Below are positions 6,996 through 14,314 of a stretch of 41,000 nucleotides of DNA, piece after piece. Numbering within the stretch: position 1 is the stretch's first letter; every line of letters begins with the position of its first letter. The position numbers were made by a program, and so were the translations under genes. The notes under the pieces are model-generated. The model made no database searches. It was not told the origin of the DNA and worked only from the letters and a program-made list of their open reading frames with translations. The DNA is from JAAYGD01 sp964609995. Lineage in GTDB: Bacteria > Bacillota_I > Bacilli_A > RF39 > UBA660. The DNA is taken from NCBI GenBank assembly GCA_964609995.1, contig CAZSTI010000007.1, positions 1 through 41,000 on the forward strand, written 5' to 3'.

Positions 6996-8333
6996 ATGAC
7001 AGAGAGAAAATTGCCACAAAATATAGAAGCAGAACAATCTGTATTGGGTTCAGCATTTATTTCTAAAAGTGCTTTGCAAAAAGTTTCTGAAGATCTTGAA
7101 AAAGATTCATTTTACTCTTCAGATAATTCTAAAATATTCGAAGTATTAAAAGAGTTGTATGCAGAAGATGTTGCAATAGATATTACAACGGTGTCAGATA
7201 GATTAAAAAAGAAAAAATATTTTTCTTCTTCTTTAAGTGCAGAATATTTGCTAGAAATCGTTAACTCGGTTCCTACTGCAGCTAATATAGATTATTATAT
7301 TGGAATAGTAAAAGAAAAAGCAATATCAAGAAAATTAATAGATACTGCAACCAACATAGCAACAGTAGCATATTCTGAATCTGAAGAGATTGGTGAAATG
7401 TTGGATGATGCCGAAAGAAAAATATTAAATGTAGTAAAAAACAGAAGAGCAACAGAATTTAAAAATATACAAGATGTATTATTTAGAGCTCAAGCTAATT
7501 TGGAAAAATTATCAGAAGCTGGTAGCGACATAACGGGAGTAGCAAGTGGATTTCACGACATAGATAAATTAACTACTGGATTTCATGAAAACGAATTAAT
7601 AATTGTAGCAGCTAGACCCGGTATGGGAAAAACCGCTTTTGTTTTAAATATAGCAACAAATGTAGCATCATCTACAAAAAAAGCTGTAGCAGTTTTTAAT
7701 ATGGAAATGAATGCTGAGCAATTAGCGATGCGAATGATAAGTTCTGTTGGACAAATAGATGGATACAGAATTAGAACAGGTAAACTTGAAAATAATGACT
7801 GGAAAAGGGTTAATGAAGCAATAAGCCAACTTGCAAATACAAATTTAAAGATAGATGATACTCCGGGAATAACTGTTGGAGAAATTAGAGCTAAGTGTAG
7901 AAGATTAGCATCTTCAGATGAAGGATTGGAATTAATAATAATAGACTATCTACAATTAGTTAATGTAAGTGGGAAAAATGGTGATAATAGACAACAAGAA
8001 GTGGCTGAAATATCAAGGTCTCTTAAGGAACTATCTTTAGAGTTAAGCGTTCCAATAATTGCATGTGCACAATTAAATAGATCTGTTGATTCAAGAGAAG
8101 ATAAAAGACCATTGATGAGTGACTTAAGAGAATCTGGTTCAATTGAACAAGATGCTGATATTGTTGCATTTTTATATAGAGATGATTATTATAATAAAGA
8201 ATCAAAATTAGAAAACAATAATAGTGTTGTTGAATTTATTATTGGAAAAAATAGAAGTGGTATTACAAACACAATAAAATTAATGTTCAAAAAGAATACA
8301 AGTACTTTTATTGGATATGTGGAAGAAGAATAA
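6996..8333 (+). CDS. dnaB: Replicative DNA helicase
   Basis: This hexameric helicase unwinds DNA at the replication fork (called DnaC in Bacillus). It has 445 residues. The N-terminal DnaB domain begins with PQNIEAEQSVLG. The RecA-like motor carries Walker A AARPGMGKT at 205-213, Walker B LIIIDYLQL near 313-321 and the DLRESGSIEQDAD region before the C-terminus. There is no sign of an intein. An AGAGGTG site precedes ATG. The stop codon shares one base with the start of the next gene (TAATG), so walJ translation is coupled. Confidence 0.97.
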   Translation: MTERKLPQNIEAEQSVLGSAFISKSALQKVSEDLEKDSFYSSDNSKIFEVLKELYAEDVAIDITTVSDRLKKKKYFSSSLSAEYLLEIVNSVPTAANIDYYIGIVKEKAISRKLIDTATNIATVAYSESEEIGEMLDDAERKILNVVKNRRATEFKNIQDVLFRAQANLEKLSEAGSDITGVASGFHDIDKLTTGFHENELIIVAARPGMGKTAFVLNIATNVASSTKKAVAVFNMEMNAEQLAMRMISSVGQIDGYRIRTGKLENNDWKRVNEAISQLANTNLKIDDTPGITVGEIRAKCRRLASSDEGLELIIIDYLQLVNVSGKNGDNRQQEVAEISRSLKELSLELSVPIIACAQLNRSVDSREDKRPLMSDLRESGSIEQDADIVAFLYRDDYYNKESKLENNNSVVEFIIGKNRSGITNTIKLMFKKNTSTFIGYVEEE

Positions 8334-9076
8334 TGAAAATAGCTGTTCTTGCAAGTGGTTCAAAAGGCAATTCAACATATATCGAAAATAATAATAAAAA
8401 AATTCTAATAGATTTAGGAGTTTCTTTAGAATATATTGAAGACAAGTTAAATAAAATCAATGTTGATCCCAGAGATATTAGTTGTATTCTAATAACCCAT
8501 ACACATTCAGATCATATTCAAGGTTTATCTAAATTTATAAAAAAATACGACACATCAATATTAATAAGTCCAAAGATGGAAGCTGAAATTATAAAAAAAG
8601 TAAATAAACCAAATATAATTTATTTTAATAAAGAAATGGATTTGGATGGGTTATCAATTAAAATAATAAAAAACTCTCATGATGTTGATTCTTTTGGTTT
8701 TATAATAAATGATAAGGTGGTATACATAACTGATACTGGCTACATTAATTCAAAACATTTTTCTTTAATATCAAATAAAGAAGTTTATATATTAGAAAGT
8801 AATCATGATATAGAGATGTTAATGAATGGAAATTATCCTCATTATTTAAAACAAAGAATATTAAGCGATAAAGGGCATTTATCAAATGAAGCTTGCTCAT
8901 ATTATTTATCTGAGTTGGTTGGAAGCAATACTAGATATATTGTTTTATCTCATTTGAGTGAAGAAAACAATACAGAAGAAAAAGCAATTCAGGAATTAAA
9001 TAAAAAATTAAATAGTGATAAAATAATAAAAATAGTAGCAAAACAAAATATTCCAACCGAGGTAATTGAAATATGA
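8333..9076 (+). CDS. walJ: WalJ/YycJ-type metallo-beta-lactamase-fold hydrolase
   Basis: This is a 247-residue MBL-fold protein. It starts with the YycJ signature VLASGSKGNSTYIE and has the zinc motif THTHSDHIQG at about 55-64, with a later Asp in ITDTG and a C-terminal LSHLSEEN. WalJ is a 5'-3' DNA exonuclease-type enzyme linked to replication-coupled repair and usually encoded at the end of the walRK operon. Here no walR or walK is near, and the gene follows dnaB directly with a one-base overlap. A site inside the dnaB end serves for ribosome binding. It overlaps rlmH by 4 bp. Confidence 0.88.
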   Translation: MKIAVLASGSKGNSTYIENNNKKILIDLGVSLEYIEDKLNKINVDPRDISCILITHTHSDHIQGLSKFIKKYDTSILISPKMEAEIIKKVNKPNIIYFNKEMDLDGLSIKIIKNSHDVDSFGFIINDKVVYITDTGYINSKHFSLISNKEVYILESNHDIEMLMNGNYPHYLKQRILSDKGHLSNEACSYYLSELVGSNTRYIVLSHLSEENNTEEKAIQELNKKLNSDKIIKIVAKQNIPTEVIEI

Positions 9077-9525
9077 TTAAGGTAATATGTGTTGGAAAAA
9101 TAAAAGAAAAATATTTAATTGATGGTATAAACGATTATATAAAGAGATTATCAAAGTATACTAAACTAAAAATAATAGAAATTGAAAATTTTGATTATGA
9201 TGATATAAATAGAAATTTAAAAGAAGAATTTTCAAATATAATAAAATACATAGATAAAAAAGAATATGTTTATATTTTAGATATAAATGGTAAACAATTA
9301 ACTTCTATAGAATTTTCGAATAAAGTTGAAAATATTTTATCCAATAAAAATATTACATTTGTTATCGGAGGGTCAAACGGCTTATGTGAAGAATTAAAAA
9401 AAATGTCAAACGACACTCTGTCATTTTCCAAGTTAACATTTCCTCATCAGCTATTTAGATTGGTGTTCTTTGAGCAATTATATAGAGCTTTTAAAATAAT
9501 TAACAATGAAACATATCATAAATGA
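9073..9525 (+). CDS. rlmH: 23S rRNA (pseudouridine-1915 N3)-methyltransferase
   Basis: RlmH is a SPOUT-family dimer that uses S-adenosylmethionine to methylate pseudouridine 1915 in helix 69 of assembled ribosomes. Of its 150 residues, the C-terminal knot region shows FVIGGSNGL (SAM site), LSFSKLTFPHQLFR and the invariant terminal YHK. The gene overlaps walJ by 4 bp (ATGA). Bacillus has the same walJ-rlmH neighbourhood, which supports both assignments. Confidence 0.95.
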   Translation: MIKVICVGKIKEKYLIDGINDYIKRLSKYTKLKIIEIENFDYDDINRNLKEEFSNIIKYIDKKEYVYILDINGKQLTSIEFSNKVENILSNKNITFVIGGSNGLCEELKKMSNDTLSFSKLTFPHQLFRLVFFEQLYRAFKIINNETYHK

Positions 9526-9533
9526 GGTGTAAA

Positions 9534-10184
9534 ATGTTTGGAAATAATTGGGATAATATTTTGTATGAAGAAATTAATAAAAATTACTTTAAAGACTTAG
9601 TAATGTTTTTAAATGAAGAAAACTCAAAAAAAACAATATACCCAAAAAAAGAAGATTTATTTAAGGCATTAAAATTAACTGATTATAATAATGTAAAAGT
9701 AATTATATTGGGTCAAGATCCATATCATGGTGAAGGAGAAGCAAATGGTTTGTGTTTTTCAGTAAACAAGGGCATAAAAATACCACCTTCTTTAAAAAAT
9801 ATTTTTAAAGAATTAAAAGAAGATTTAAATATTGAAAGAACTAATACAGATTTATCTGATTGGGCAGAGCAAGGAGTATTATTGTTAAATTCTGTTCTTA
9901 CTGTAGAAAAAGACAAACCATTTTCTCATAAAAATAAGGGCTGGGAAACATTCACAGATAATATAATAAAAGAATTAAATAATAAAGAAGAATCGGTTGT
10001 TTTTGTATTTTGGGGAAATTCTGCTAGAGAAAAGAAAGTATATGTAACAAATAAGATTCATAAAATTATTGAATCAGCACACCCTTCTCCCTTTTCATAT
10101 GAAAAGGGATTTAAAGGAAGTAAACCATTTTCTAAAATAAATAATTATTTGAAGTTACATAATTTTAATGAAATAAAGTGGTAA
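9534..10184 (+). CDS. ung: Family 1 uracil-DNA glycosylase
   Basis: It removes uracil from DNA at the start of base-excision repair. It has 216 residues from ATG 9534, which has GAGGTG 4 nt upstream. An ATG at 9522 is in frame but lies before that site. The water-activating motif GQDPYHGEGEANGLCFSV begins at residue 60 (Asp62) and the minor-groove loop HPSP contains His183, both complete. LLLNSVLTVEKDKPFSH is the usual DNA-intercalation neighbourhood. It ends the dnaB-walJ-rlmH-ung run. A second, unrelated-family glycosylase is encoded downstream at 16897-17475. Confidence 0.95.
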   Translation: MFGNNWDNILYEEINKNYFKDLVMFLNEENSKKTIYPKKEDLFKALKLTDYNNVKVIILGQDPYHGEGEANGLCFSVNKGIKIPPSLKNIFKELKEDLNIERTNTDLSDWAEQGVLLLNSVLTVEKDKPFSHKNKGWETFTDNIIKELNNKEESVVFVFWGNSAREKKVYVTNKIHKIIESAHPSPFSYEKGFKGSKPFSKINNYLKLHNFNEIKW

Positions 10185-10188
10185 TCCC

Positions 10189-10216
10189 TTGCATTATTTA
10201 AAAAAGATGATATAAT
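10189..10216 (+). promoter_or_regulatory. Promoter of the zinc-ribbon gene
   Basis: -35 TTGCAT (10189-10194), a 16-bp spacer and -10 TATAAT (10211-10216) begin 4 bp after the ung stop. Transcription would start near 10223, leaving an 88-nt leader. Confidence 0.75.
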
Positions 10217-10222
10217 CATTAG

Positions 10223-10310
10223 TAGATTTTAAATTTGATCCGAACCTCCTATAGAAAAAAATGGAAAGTAAGATAATTAAAATCCAGATTTTTAAGAAGG
10301 AGGATTTTCA
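10223..10310 (+). promoter_or_regulatory. Leader RNA with anti-Shine-Dalgarno pairing
   Basis: The leader carries CCTCCT (10245-10250), which is perfectly complementary to the ribosome site AGGAGG (10298-10303). It also carries AAAATCC (10279-10285), which pairs with GGATTTT (10302-10308) over the same site. The two pairings exclude each other. This could be a translational switch such as a thermosensor or protein-responsive leader. It resembles no riboswitch class I know, and pairing was judged by eye only. Confidence 0.4.
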
Positions 10311-10496
10311 ATGGAAACTAAGAAAGAATTCACAGACAAAACGTTAACTTGTAGAGATTGTGGAAAAGAATTCACATTCACTGCTGGTGAACAAGATTTC
10401 TATGCTCAAAAGGGATTTCAAAATGAACCAACTAGATGCCCATCATGCAGAGCTGATAGAAAAAGATCAAACGGAAACAACGGCAGAAGAGGATAA
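10311..10496 (+). CDS. Small zinc-ribbon protein (CxxC..CxxC)
   Basis: This 61-residue cytoplasmic protein has two CxxC pairs, CRDCGKEF (about 14-21) and CPSCRADRK (about 43-51), and a basic Gly/Asn/Arg tail. It resembles the probable zinc-ribbon (zf-trcl-like) family common in Firmicutes, often as short proteins with glycine- and arginine-rich tails. A nucleic-acid or ribosome role is plausible but unproven. It has its own promoter, a long leader, an unusually strong AAGGAGG site and a strong terminator, so it is a single-gene unit that may be highly expressed. Confidence 0.82.
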   Translation: METKKEFTDKTLTCRDCGKEFTFTAGEQDFYAQKGFQNEPTRCPSCRADRKRSNGNNGRRG

Positions 10497-10511
10497 TAAT
10501 TGTATTTTCCT

Positions 10512-10545
10512 AGTAACAATGCTATAATAGCATTGTTACTTTTTA
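10512..10545 (+). terminator. Terminator after the zinc-ribbon gene
   Basis: A perfect 12-bp stem (10512-10523 with 10529-10540), a 5-nt loop and a T run make this one of the strongest terminators in the window. It lies 4 bp before the tRNA. Confidence 0.95.
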
Positions 10546-10548
10546 TAT

Positions 10549-10625
10549 GGCGGCATTGGTGAAGTGGTTAACACGCTAGATTGTGGCTCTAGTATGCATG
10601 GGTTCGATTCCCATATGTCGCCCCA
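10549..10625 (+). tRNA. tRNA-His (anticodon GUG)
   Basis: It folds as a full cloverleaf: acceptor GCGGCAT paired with ATGTCGC, anticodon stem CTAGA/TCTAG with loop TTGTGGC (anticodon GTG at 10583-10585), and T-stem ATGGG/CCCAT around TTCGATT. The extra 5' G at 10549 is the G-1 identity base of tRNA-His, and CCA is encoded (10623-10625). Its 3' end is the presumed attachment site of the island that follows. No terminator stands directly after it, but a good one lies at the island's far end (16834-16862). Confidence 0.96.
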
Positions 10626-10630
10626 TTAAG
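10610..10630 (+). other. Putative attachment site attL in the tRNA-His 3' end
   Basis: Twenty-one bases spanning the T-stem, acceptor end, CCA and the next TTAAG recur at 16805-16825 with 18 matches. Tyrosine integrases commonly use tRNA 3' ends, and an integrase remnant lies next to the second copy. Confidence 0.6.
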
Positions 10631-10661
10631 AATAATACTACTCATAAGAGTAGATAAATAT

Positions 10662-10695
10662 AAACCTCACTAGTCTGAAAGGATGAGTGAGGTTT
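10662..10695 (+). promoter_or_regulatory. Hairpin enclosing the ribosome site of the 97-residue gene
   Basis: A perfect 10-bp stem (10662-10671 with 10686-10695) has a 14-nt loop, and its right arm contains the GAGG site for ATG 10700. A smaller perfect hairpin, CTACTC-ATAA-GAGTAG, lies at 10638-10653. The stem may repress translation. With its T-rich edge it could instead act as a weak terminator. Confidence 0.45.
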
Positions 10696-10699
10696 TATT

Positions 10700-10993
10700 A
10701 TGCAAAAAAATATTAAACCAATAGTTCCAACTACGAAATTAATTGAGCAAGTAAGAAAGTACATAATGCCAAGAACTACTGATATTACTTGGTATAACGG
10801 CTCTTACATTACAATTGGGAATTCAAATATACTAATGATAAATCCCATAAAAATTATAGTATGCAAGAACGAAAAAACTTATGTAATATTATCATATGGA
10901 CACTATTCAACAGATGATAACGAAATATTTTTATATGATAAAACTATGAAAATAAGTTGGTTAAAAGTAATAGAAATGCTAAAAAAGTCATAA
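10700..10993 (+). CDS. Hypothetical protein, 97 residues, first gene of the island
   Basis: I do not recognise this protein. It has 97 residues, is basic, has no signal peptide or membrane helix, and ends with a lysine-rich helix. The middle (about 28-75) alternates hydrophobic residues in a beta-rich pattern with WYNGSY and ILSYGHYSTDD segments. The start is ATG 10700 with a GAGG site 7 nt upstream, inside a hairpin. It lies directly after tRNA-His, where excisionase or regulator genes often lie in integrative elements, but the sequence shows no helix-turn-helix that I can see. Base composition matches its neighbours. Confidence 0.6.
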   Translation: MQKNIKPIVPTTKLIEQVRKYIMPRTTDITWYNGSYITIGNSNILMINPIKIIVCKNEKTYVILSYGHYSTDDNEIFLYDKTMKISWLKVIEMLKKS

Positions 10994-11007
10994 AAAATAT
11001 GACCTAT

Positions 11008-11068
11008 GTATCAATAGTGTGTATCGGCAAAGGTATCGCTAGTGGTATCGCTGGGGGTATTATAAATG
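11008..11068 (+). repeat. 12-bp tandem repeat block, copy A
   Basis: Four consecutive 12-bp units beginning GTATCG or GTATTA (11021, 11033, 11045, 11057) follow the sequence GACCTAT and one partial unit. Related blocks occur at 16303 and 16459. One frame reads as repeated Gly-Ile-Ala-x, but only a 36-codon ORF without a ribosome site covers it. Confidence 0.8.
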
Positions 11069-11161
11069 TGTCTTCCCAAGGTCTCGTAAAAATGGTAAAA
11101 TTAGTATAATAGCACAGCTAGACAAAAGTACAAAAAGTAGATTTAGAAAAGGAGGAATTAC

Positions 11162-12295
11162 ATGGTAAATGTAGGAATATATGTAAGAGTATCAACTGAA
11201 GACCAAGCTCGTGAAGGACATTCACTTGGCGAACAAGAAGAAAGACTTAAATCATTCTGTATCGCTAAAGATTATACTCTTTATAAAGTTTATCAAGATG
11301 CAGGAATAAGTGCAAAAAATACCAAAAGACCAAAGTTTCAAGAAATGTTAAGTGATATGCGAAGCGGCAATATTAATTTGATACTAGCATATAAACTTGA
11401 TAGAATAACAAGATCAGTAAAAGATTTAGAAAACATAATATTAGAGCTTGAAAAATACCAATGTGGAATTGAATGTATGATGGATAATATAAATACTACA
11501 GATTCCAATGGAAAATTTTTCGTAAGGATGCTGACAGTGTTATCACAACTAGAAATTGAAAGAACTAGTGAAAGAACTAAATTTGGATTAGTTGGGGCGT
11601 ACAAAAAAGGACACTATAACAGGTGTCCTTTCGGCTATAAAAAAGATGGTAAGAAAGTAGTAATAGATGAAGAACTAAAACCAATAGTTAGAGAAATATT
11701 CTTAATGTACTTACAAGGTAAATCACACAGCATAATTGCAAAGTATATAAATGCTACTTATAACATTGATATTGGTACAAGAAAAGTAGAACACATGGTA
11801 ACTCAAAAGTTTTATGCAGGATTAATTGAAATTGAAGGAAAAATACATGATGATATTATTGAGCCAACAATAACAATAGAAGAATGGGAAAAATGCAAAG
11901 TGCAACACAAAAAGAATCAAGAGCATCAAATGAGAAAAGAGAACTACTTATTCTTACAAAAATGTAAGATAGAAATTGAAAAATATTGTAATAATGAATT
12001 AAAAATTGAACTAAATCAAAAAACACAAATAGGAAAAGTGGCAAATGGCATGGATTTCCTAGGGTTTAGACACATATTAACGACTAATGGTAGAGTTATA
12101 AGAAAATTACGTGGAACGTCTAAAATAAGACTTAAACGACATTTAAAAACACTAAATAAATTAGAAGAAAAAGAAGTGGTAGATAGTGAATATGTTAAAA
12201 CAAGAAAAAATGCTTACTATGCACATATTATTTATTCGGATGAAAAGAAATTAAAAGATCTATTAAAAAATGATTCAAAGTATGTAAAACAATAG
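11162..12295 (+). CDS. Serine recombinase fused in frame to the C-terminal end of a DGR-type reverse transcriptase
   Basis: Residues 1-140 are a resolvase/invertase catalytic domain (GIYVRVSTEDQ, likely catalytic Ser11, GISAKNTKRP and LDRITRS). Residues 150-266 are the large-serine-recombinase domain (NRCPFGYKKD onward, then ITIEEWEKCK). At about residue 268, where YLFLQKC would normally lead into the zinc ribbon and coiled coil, the sequence becomes IEIEKYCNNELKIELNQKTQ and then GMDFLGFRH with RKLRGTSKIRLKRHLK. This is the thumb end of group-II-like reverse transcriptases as seen in DGRs. The palm with its YxDD motif is missing. With 377 residues, it lacks parts needed by both enzymes and is probably inactive. 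An AAGGAGG site precedes ATG. Confidence 0.8.
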   Translation: MVNVGIYVRVSTEDQAREGHSLGEQEERLKSFCIAKDYTLYKVYQDAGISAKNTKRPKFQEMLSDMRSGNINLILAYKLDRITRSVKDLENIILELEKYQCGIECMMDNINTTDSNGKFFVRMLTVLSQLEIERTSERTKFGLVGAYKKGHYNRCPFGYKKDGKKVVIDEELKPIVREIFLMYLQGKSHSIIAKYINATYNIDIGTRKVEHMVTQKFYAGLIEIEGKIHDDIIEPTITIEEWEKCKVQHKKNQEHQMRKENYLFLQKCKIEIEKYCNNELKIELNQKTQIGKVANGMDFLGFRHILTTNGRVIRKLRGTSKIRLKRHLKTLNKLEEKEVVDSEYVKTRKNAYYAHIIYSDEKKLKDLLKNDSKYVKQ

Positions 12296-12364
12296 AAAAA
12301 AATAAAAATGGTCTATTAAAAACATTTAAAATATGTTAAATTTAGTTCATGGAGGGTTACTCTT

Positions 12365-14314
12365 ATGAATGAACAAATAACTTTATTAACGCATGAACAG
12401 TATTTTGATGATAGTCAAAAACTAGATATAATAAAAAAATATGGTACACAAGCTGCAATAACAGATTTTGCAATTCTTTTAGGTGGGTTTGTAACTTTTG
12501 GATATTATGATTATCATACATCTGATGGAAATAATTTAGAAAACCGAGCTTGTTATCATTGGACTAAATCTTCGGATTACGGTGGTGACGCGTTCGCGGT
12601 CGCTGATGCTGGTGAATGGCTCCTTTCGTATGTAGGTAAGCGCAGTGGTGCCTGCCGTCCAGCTTTGCTGTCCTCTGCAATCTCAAAAATCACCCCGAAC
12701 GGAGTGAGGGGTAAGTCCGGCATTTTAGAAATCGAATATGGCGAATATCCGCAACAAGCAGTTAGCGACAGTCTTAATAAAACTCTTGAACGAGAATTTC
12801 AAGGTAGAAGATTAAAAGAAACAGGAAAAACATATACAACTGATTCACAAAAATATGATGATTATAGTGCGGATTTTAAAGCACAACAACATAAAGAACT
12901 AGAATACAACGGAAAAAGATATGTACGCGTTGTTATATCAACTCTATGTGATAATCCAACAACTATTTCCAATGGAGTTTCAGTGAAAGTTGGCGATGCT
13001 GTTTGGGTTGAAGTGCAACCAATAAAATGGCTTGTTGATGAAAAAAAAAGAATACTTCTTTCAAAAAAAGGAATTGTTGCTGGAGTTAGATTTACTAAAA
13101 CGCGTGGTGTATGGGATGGTAATTTTACTACTACTGAAATGAATAATTTCATGCAGACACATCTTAAAAGAGATATGCTTTCAACTAGAACTATGTCTAA
13201 AGGGCAAACTGATACACAGGTAGAGGTAAAACATTCAAGAAAACAAAATCCATATAACTTTAATTTTAATGGAGTTAGCGAAGAAGAAATTATAAAAGGA
13301 GCAATAGAAGCTAATGTTGCTGTATTTTTACATGGACAATCAAGTGAAGGTAAAAGTGCTAGAGTTAAACAATTAGATCCTGATTGCGAAATACTATATT
13401 TAAGAAATGCTACACCAGACTCACTTAATGGTAAGAGTGCATATAATCCAGAAACAGGTGGTATGATTGATATTCCACCTACTTGGTTTAAGAAATTAAA
13501 AGAAAAATGTGAAAGAGAACCCGATAAAATTCATATTATATTCTTTGATGAAATTACTAATGCCCTACCTGCAATACAAGGAATGGCATACAATATTGTT
13601 TTAGATAAAGAAGTAAATGGAATATGGAAACTACCAGAAAATGCAAGAGTTGTTGCAGCTGGAAACGATATAAGCGATTCGTTAGCAGCAAATCAATTAG
13701 CAGAGCCATTGTTTAATCGTTTTGCTCATGTGTATATTCAAACTAGTGTTGAAGATTGGTTAAGATGGGCAATGACTGCTGATACCAAAAAAGAAAGATT
13801 AGATTACGATGAAACTTTACCAGAACGTAAAATACATCCATCAGTATATGCATATATTGCATTTAAAAGAGAACAAGCATTAAGATCACCTTACACTGGC
13901 GAAAGACCAAACGCTGATCCTAGAAAATGGGAAATGGCATCAATGTTACTTTATAAAACAAAGCAACCGGAAATGATAAGAGCGTTAGTTGGGGATGAAC
14001 TTACTAGAGATTTCGTAGAGTTCTGTAATCAACAAGTAATAACTCTAGAAGATGTTATAAAAGGTAATTATGAAGATTATGATATGGAAATGAATACATC
14101 AGAGAAATGGGCAACTACAGTAGGACTATCAGCAGTAGATGAAACTAATGTAGTAAAAGTTAGAAATTTTGTATCTAGACTTAATCCGGAAATGGTTTCA
14201 GTCTTTGATTCCTTGTGGACTCGTGGCATTGATGCACGAGTTGAAAAGATAGCAGAACTACGAATGATAGTTGCAGAAGCTGAAGCCAAAGAACAAGGAG
14301 GTATGAAAAGATGA
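12365..14314 (+). CDS. MoxR-like AAA+ ATPase with an N-terminal DGR variable (lectin-fold-like) region
   Basis: This 649-residue protein has three parts. Residues 60-130 resemble DGR variable domains: YHWTKSS, a run of unusual residues, then GACRPAL and IEYGEYPQ. Residues 130-275 form a conserved domain (TGKTYTTD, YNGKRYVRV, PIKWLVDE, LLSKKG) of DUF6273-like type. Residues 300-649 are a MoxR-like ATPase with GQSSEGKS (325-332), Walker B IIFFDEIT (391-398), sensor Asn434 in AAGND and Arg452 in LFNRF. A MoxR ATPase normally remodels a VWA partner, encoded downstream. The diversified N-terminus would recognise a variable ligand. Bases 12587-12720 are far richer in GC than the surroundings. GGAGGG lies 7 nt before ATG. 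It overlaps the next gene by 4 bp. Confidence 0.82.
   Translation: MNEQITLLTHEQYFDDSQKLDIIKKYGTQAAITDFAILLGGFVTFGYYDYHTSDGNNLENRACYHWTKSSDYGGDAFAVADAGEWLLSYVGKRSGACRPALLSSAISKITPNGVRGKSGILEIEYGEYPQQAVSDSLNKTLEREFQGRRLKETGKTYTTDSQKYDDYSADFKAQQHKELEYNGKRYVRVVISTLCDNPTTISNGVSVKVGDAVWVEVQPIKWLVDEKKRILLSKKGIVAGVRFTKTRGVWDGNFTTTEMNNFMQTHLKRDMLSTRTMSKGQTDTQVEVKHSRKQNPYNFNFNGVSEEEIIKGAIEANVAVFLHGQSSEGKSARVKQLDPDCEILYLRNATPDSLNGKSAYNPETGGMIDIPPTWFKKLKEKCEREPDKIHIIFFDEITNALPAIQGMAYNIVLDKEVNGIWKLPENARVVAAGNDISDSLAANQLAEPLFNRFAHVYIQTSVEDWLRWAMTADTKKERLDYDETLPERKIHPSVYAYIAFKREQALRSPYTGERPNADPRKWEMASMLLYKTKQPEMIRALVGDELTRDFVEFCNQQVITLEDVIKGNYEDYDMEMNTSEKWATTVGLSAVDETNVVKVRNFVSRLNPEMVSVFDSLWTRGIDARVEKIAELRMIVAEAEAKEQGGMKR
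12557..12667 (+). other. Predicted DGR variable region (VR) with GC-rich 3' end
   Basis: Codons 65-101 of the ATPase. Between D75 and R98 many codons end in C or T with unusual first and second bases (GAC, TTC, GTC, GCT, GAT, CTC, CTT, TAT, CGC). This is the expected result of adenine-targeted mutagenesis of AAC/AAT codons in a template repeat. The GC-rich sequence from about 12650 would be the initiation-of-mutagenic-homology segment. No template repeat is visible in this window. Confidence 0.6.
12690..12707 (+). other. Hairpin downstream of the variable region
   Basis: A 7-position stem, TCACCCC with GGAGTGA (one C-A mismatch), closes a 4-nt GAAC loop about 22 nt after the VR end. An alternative 5-bp pairing, ACCCC (12692) with GGGGT (12708), also exists. 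DGR retrohoming in the Bordetella phage needs a short GC-rich hairpin just downstream of the VR. Confidence 0.45.

Noticed and set aside
10999..11109. A 36-codon ORF covering repeat block A
   Set aside because: No ribosome site, its reading follows only from the 12-bp repeat, and its end overlaps a TATAAT. Copies B and C do not keep the same start.
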